A stretch of 64,000 nt of DNA from CALAGJ01 sp964293305. Its GTDB lineage: Bacteria > Bacteroidota > Bacteroidia > Chitinophagales > Chitinophagaceae. The translations under genes and the position numbers were made by a program. The stretch covers positions 1 through 64,000 of the forward strand of contig CAXYYO010000013.1 of NCBI GenBank assembly GCA_964293305.1, in the 5' to 3' direction. How positions within the stretch are numbered: the first letter of the stretch is position 1; every line of letters starts with the position of its first letter. This document shows positions 62,238-64,000 of this stretch, in pieces. The notes below the pieces were generated by a model. It was not told where the DNA came from, did not search any database, and saw only the letters and a list, made by a program, of their open reading frames with translations.

Positions 62238-62921
62238 CACATGTAGCTGCATATACTGCTGTATATGAGCAAGCAATTGATAACGCTGCTGCCTATTGAT
62301 TGTAAATTTACTAAGCACAGCTGTATCATCTATTTTATTCCATGCGGATAATATTTCTGCATCCGCCCCTATCACAGGCCAAATTATTTCTTTACTATCA
62401 TTTGACATAAATCTACCTTCCTGCAAGTCTAACAATGGAGTATCAAAAGTATAATTGCCTTGCATTTGCAAACCTAAATATTTACAAAATCTAAGCGTAA
62501 ACCATCCCGGAATATTGGCAACAATAGCAATCGGCTTTTGCTCAATATCAATAAAACTATCATGCAAAAATTGAAAAATATCCTGGTTTGCTTCGGGCTC
62601 TTTAATGCATTGCAATACCTGATGCACACACCATGATGCACAAAGGTTTCTGATTACTTCTGTACTTGTGGCAGTATTAATAATATCCCAGTTGGTTTCT
62701 TTTATAAAATTAATTTGCTTCTGTGGGTTATGATATACTTCGATATGCAGCAAACAAGCAGGCTTATAATAAGCAAATTTGGCAGACTGCTTACCACCAC
62801 TGCGTATTCCTTTAACCATATAAGCCTGTACACCAAAAATTTCAGTATAGGCTGTTACTATAAGGCTGGTATCGCCATACTGTACTGTGCGTAAAATAAT
62901 AGCCCTTGTTTTTTGAGTCAT
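62184..62921 (-). CDS. recO: DNA repair protein RecO
   Basis: 245 residues from the ATG at 62921 (MTQKTRAIILRTVQYGDTSLIVTAY split; the usual RecO OB-fold start); the upstream open codons are not needed. YMVKGIRSGG and the helical C-terminal part fit RecO, although the zinc cysteines of many RecO proteins are not evident. RecO loads RecA with RecF/RecR in gap repair. Its 3' end forms part of the inverted duplication. Confidence 0.9.
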   Translation of the reverse strand: MTQKTRAIILRTVQYGDTSLIVTAYTEIFGVQAYMVKGIRSGGKQSAKFAYYKPACLLHIEVYHNPQKQINFIKETNWDIINTATSTEVIRNLCASWCVHQVLQCIKEPEANQDIFQFLHDSFIDIEQKPIAIVANIPGWFTLRFCKYLGLQMQGNYTFDTPLLDLQEGRFMSNDSKEIIWPVIGADAEILSAWNKIDDTAVLSKFTINRQQRYQLLAHIQQYMQLHVPGYKSDGLLNILQDILD

Positions 62922-62957
62922 ACAATTTACAACTAAAAAGATGCTACAAAAATGCAA

Positions 62958-63320
62958 GATAAAACAGCAGTAAAAAATTTCGCTTTACACAGTATGAATG
63001 GAAAATATATTCTCCCCCTTAAAATCATATTTTCAAATTTAATATACAGAGTTATCCTATACTATTTTTAAAGGAAATTAACAAGCACTATGTACCCGTA
63101 TTTGTAAAAAAATTAGGAGGCACAATAAAATTCATTCATTAGAAAATTTTATTTCTTGTCTGCTTATCAAATAAAAAGTAAATTAGCAACGCTACGGTTC
63201 ATCCTTTGCATGTATGAGCAACGCATAAAAATAAATGATGAGTGCCTTATTTTTACGCTTCGCTTAATGAGCACAATGGAGCAGTCTTATAAATAATTCA
63301 TTCCGAATAAATAAAATTTT
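62958..63320. other. Intergenic stretch before the serine dehydratase gene
   Basis: 363 AT-rich bases between divergent genes. An imperfect hairpin (TAAAAATAA at 63217-63225 with TTATTTTTA further on, about 12-nt loop) is present, without a T tract. No exact TAnnTTTG element and no gene seen. Confidence 0.45.
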
Positions 63321-64000
63321 ATGAATAGTTATCCAAGTATTTTCAACGATGTAATAGGCCCTGTAATGAGAGGACCTTCCAGTTCGCATTGTGCAGCATC
63401 TCTACGTATAGCAAGGATTTGCAGGGATTTAATGGATGAAAATATTAAAGACATTCAAATAGCATTTGATCCCAATGGTTCACTTGCTACCACACACAAA
63501 AGTCAGGGTTCAGATATGGGTCTTTTTGGAGGTTTTTTAGGCTGGGAGGCGCATGATGAAAGACTCCCGGAAGCTGAAAAATATATCAATACATCAGGTA
63601 TTCATGTTACTATAAATATTGTTGACATTGGAAATAGCCACCCAAACCTGTATAAAATTTCATTATCCAATTCTATAGAAACTAGGATACTTACAGCCAT
63701 TTCCACCGGTGGTGGAATGATAGAAGTAGTAGCAATTGATGAAGTACCCGTTTCTATGGCGGGCGATTATTTTGAAACCCTAATTTATTGTGATAGTCCA
63801 AAACATATTACTGCATTTTTAGAAGCATCCATAACTTTTGATGAAATAACTATTCATACAGGTGCCGTAAATTTTGTAGAAATAAAATCACAATCTTTTT
63901 TAGACGCAAATCTATTATCTGAGTTAGAGGAAATGGATGGTGTTCATTTTATAAAACAACTAAAACCTGTATTACCAGTAATGGCAAGAAGAGGTTTAAA
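63321..64000 (+). CDS. L-serine dehydratase, iron-sulfur type (5' part; runs off the window)
   Basis: The frame is open from the ATG at 63321 to the window edge (226 codons). The start reads MNSYPSIFNDVIGPVMRGPSSSHCAASLRIAR; GPSSSH is the signature of the beta-chain domain, and HKSQGSDMGLFGGFLGW plus an ACT-like region follow. The alpha-chain domain with cluster cysteines would lie beyond the window. Deaminates L-serine to pyruvate. Divergent from recO. Confidence 0.88.
   Translation, partial: MNSYPSIFNDVIGPVMRGPSSSHCAASLRIARICRDLMDENIKDIQIAFDPNGSLATTHKSQGSDMGLFGGFLGWEAHDERLPEAEKYINTSGIHVTINIVDIGNSHPNLYKISLSNSIETRILTAISTGGGMIEVVAIDEVPVSMAGDYFETLIYCDSPKHITAFLEASITFDEITIHTGAVNFVEIKSQSFLDANLLSELEEMDGVHFIKQLKPVLPVMARRGL

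Overview
The window looks like a chromosomal segment of a Bacteroidota bacterium, most likely the Chitinophagaceae. The evidence: an AT-rich genome, Bacteroidota-type -7 promoter elements (TAnnTTTG, often followed by C) upstream of many genes, a secreted enzyme with a type IX secretion (T9SS) C-terminal domain, several short lipoprotein signal peptides, an RprY-like response regulator, and the Bacteroidota ileS-traR/dksA gene pair. Almost everything is vertically inherited core or near-core gene content. I see no insertion sequence, prophage, CRISPR array, rRNA or tRNA gene.

Layout. 0-8.5 kb: a parS-like site, ybeY, feoA-nadD, a 2-oxoglutarate oxygenase with chrA, and ileS followed by a DksA/TraR-type protein with a long histone-H1-like tail. 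9-20.3 kb: recQ-tadA, citrulline hydrolase ctlX, an M3 peptidase, nadA, kdsD-manC for envelope sugars, and a second recQ. 20.3-30.8 kb: a perfect 20-bp inverted repeat, marR-acyl-CoA dehydrogenase, a hydrolase-glycosyltransferase-tetR-paaE run, an RprY-like regulator, a LOG-family protein, rpmH (too short for most ORF lists) and meaB. 30.9-39.4 kb: a DevBCA/MacAB-like exporter, a secreted T9SS peptidylarginine-deiminase-like protein, gpmI, a small DUF4783-like protein and murF. 39.7-62.2 kb: a segment bounded by inverted copies of the recO/metallophosphoesterase junction. It contains pfkA-pyk, corA-queA, a cobalamin-riboswitch-controlled operon (btuB to cobC), ruvB and a lipid A acyltransferase. 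62.2-64 kb: recO and the start of a serine dehydratase that runs off the window.

How genes work together. NadA and NadD serve NAD synthesis; GpmI, PfkA and Pyk are glycolytic; KdsD, ManC and the LpxL-like enzyme build the outer envelope; RecQ (two), RecO and RuvB act in recombination. The B12 operon couples outer-membrane uptake (BtuB), a membrane protein, a BtuF-like protein and the nucleotide-loop assembly enzymes CobU, CobT, CobS and CobC under one riboswitch. The genes shown indicate cobinamide/corrinoid salvage; de novo corrin synthesis is not seen here. MeaB elsewhere in the window serves a B12 enzyme.

The most interesting observation is the pair of inverted ~230-bp repeats at 39.7 and 62.1 kb. 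Each retains one gene of an ancestral recO-metallophosphoesterase pair intact and a decayed stub of the other, as expected from an inversion of about 22 kb with staggered breaks.
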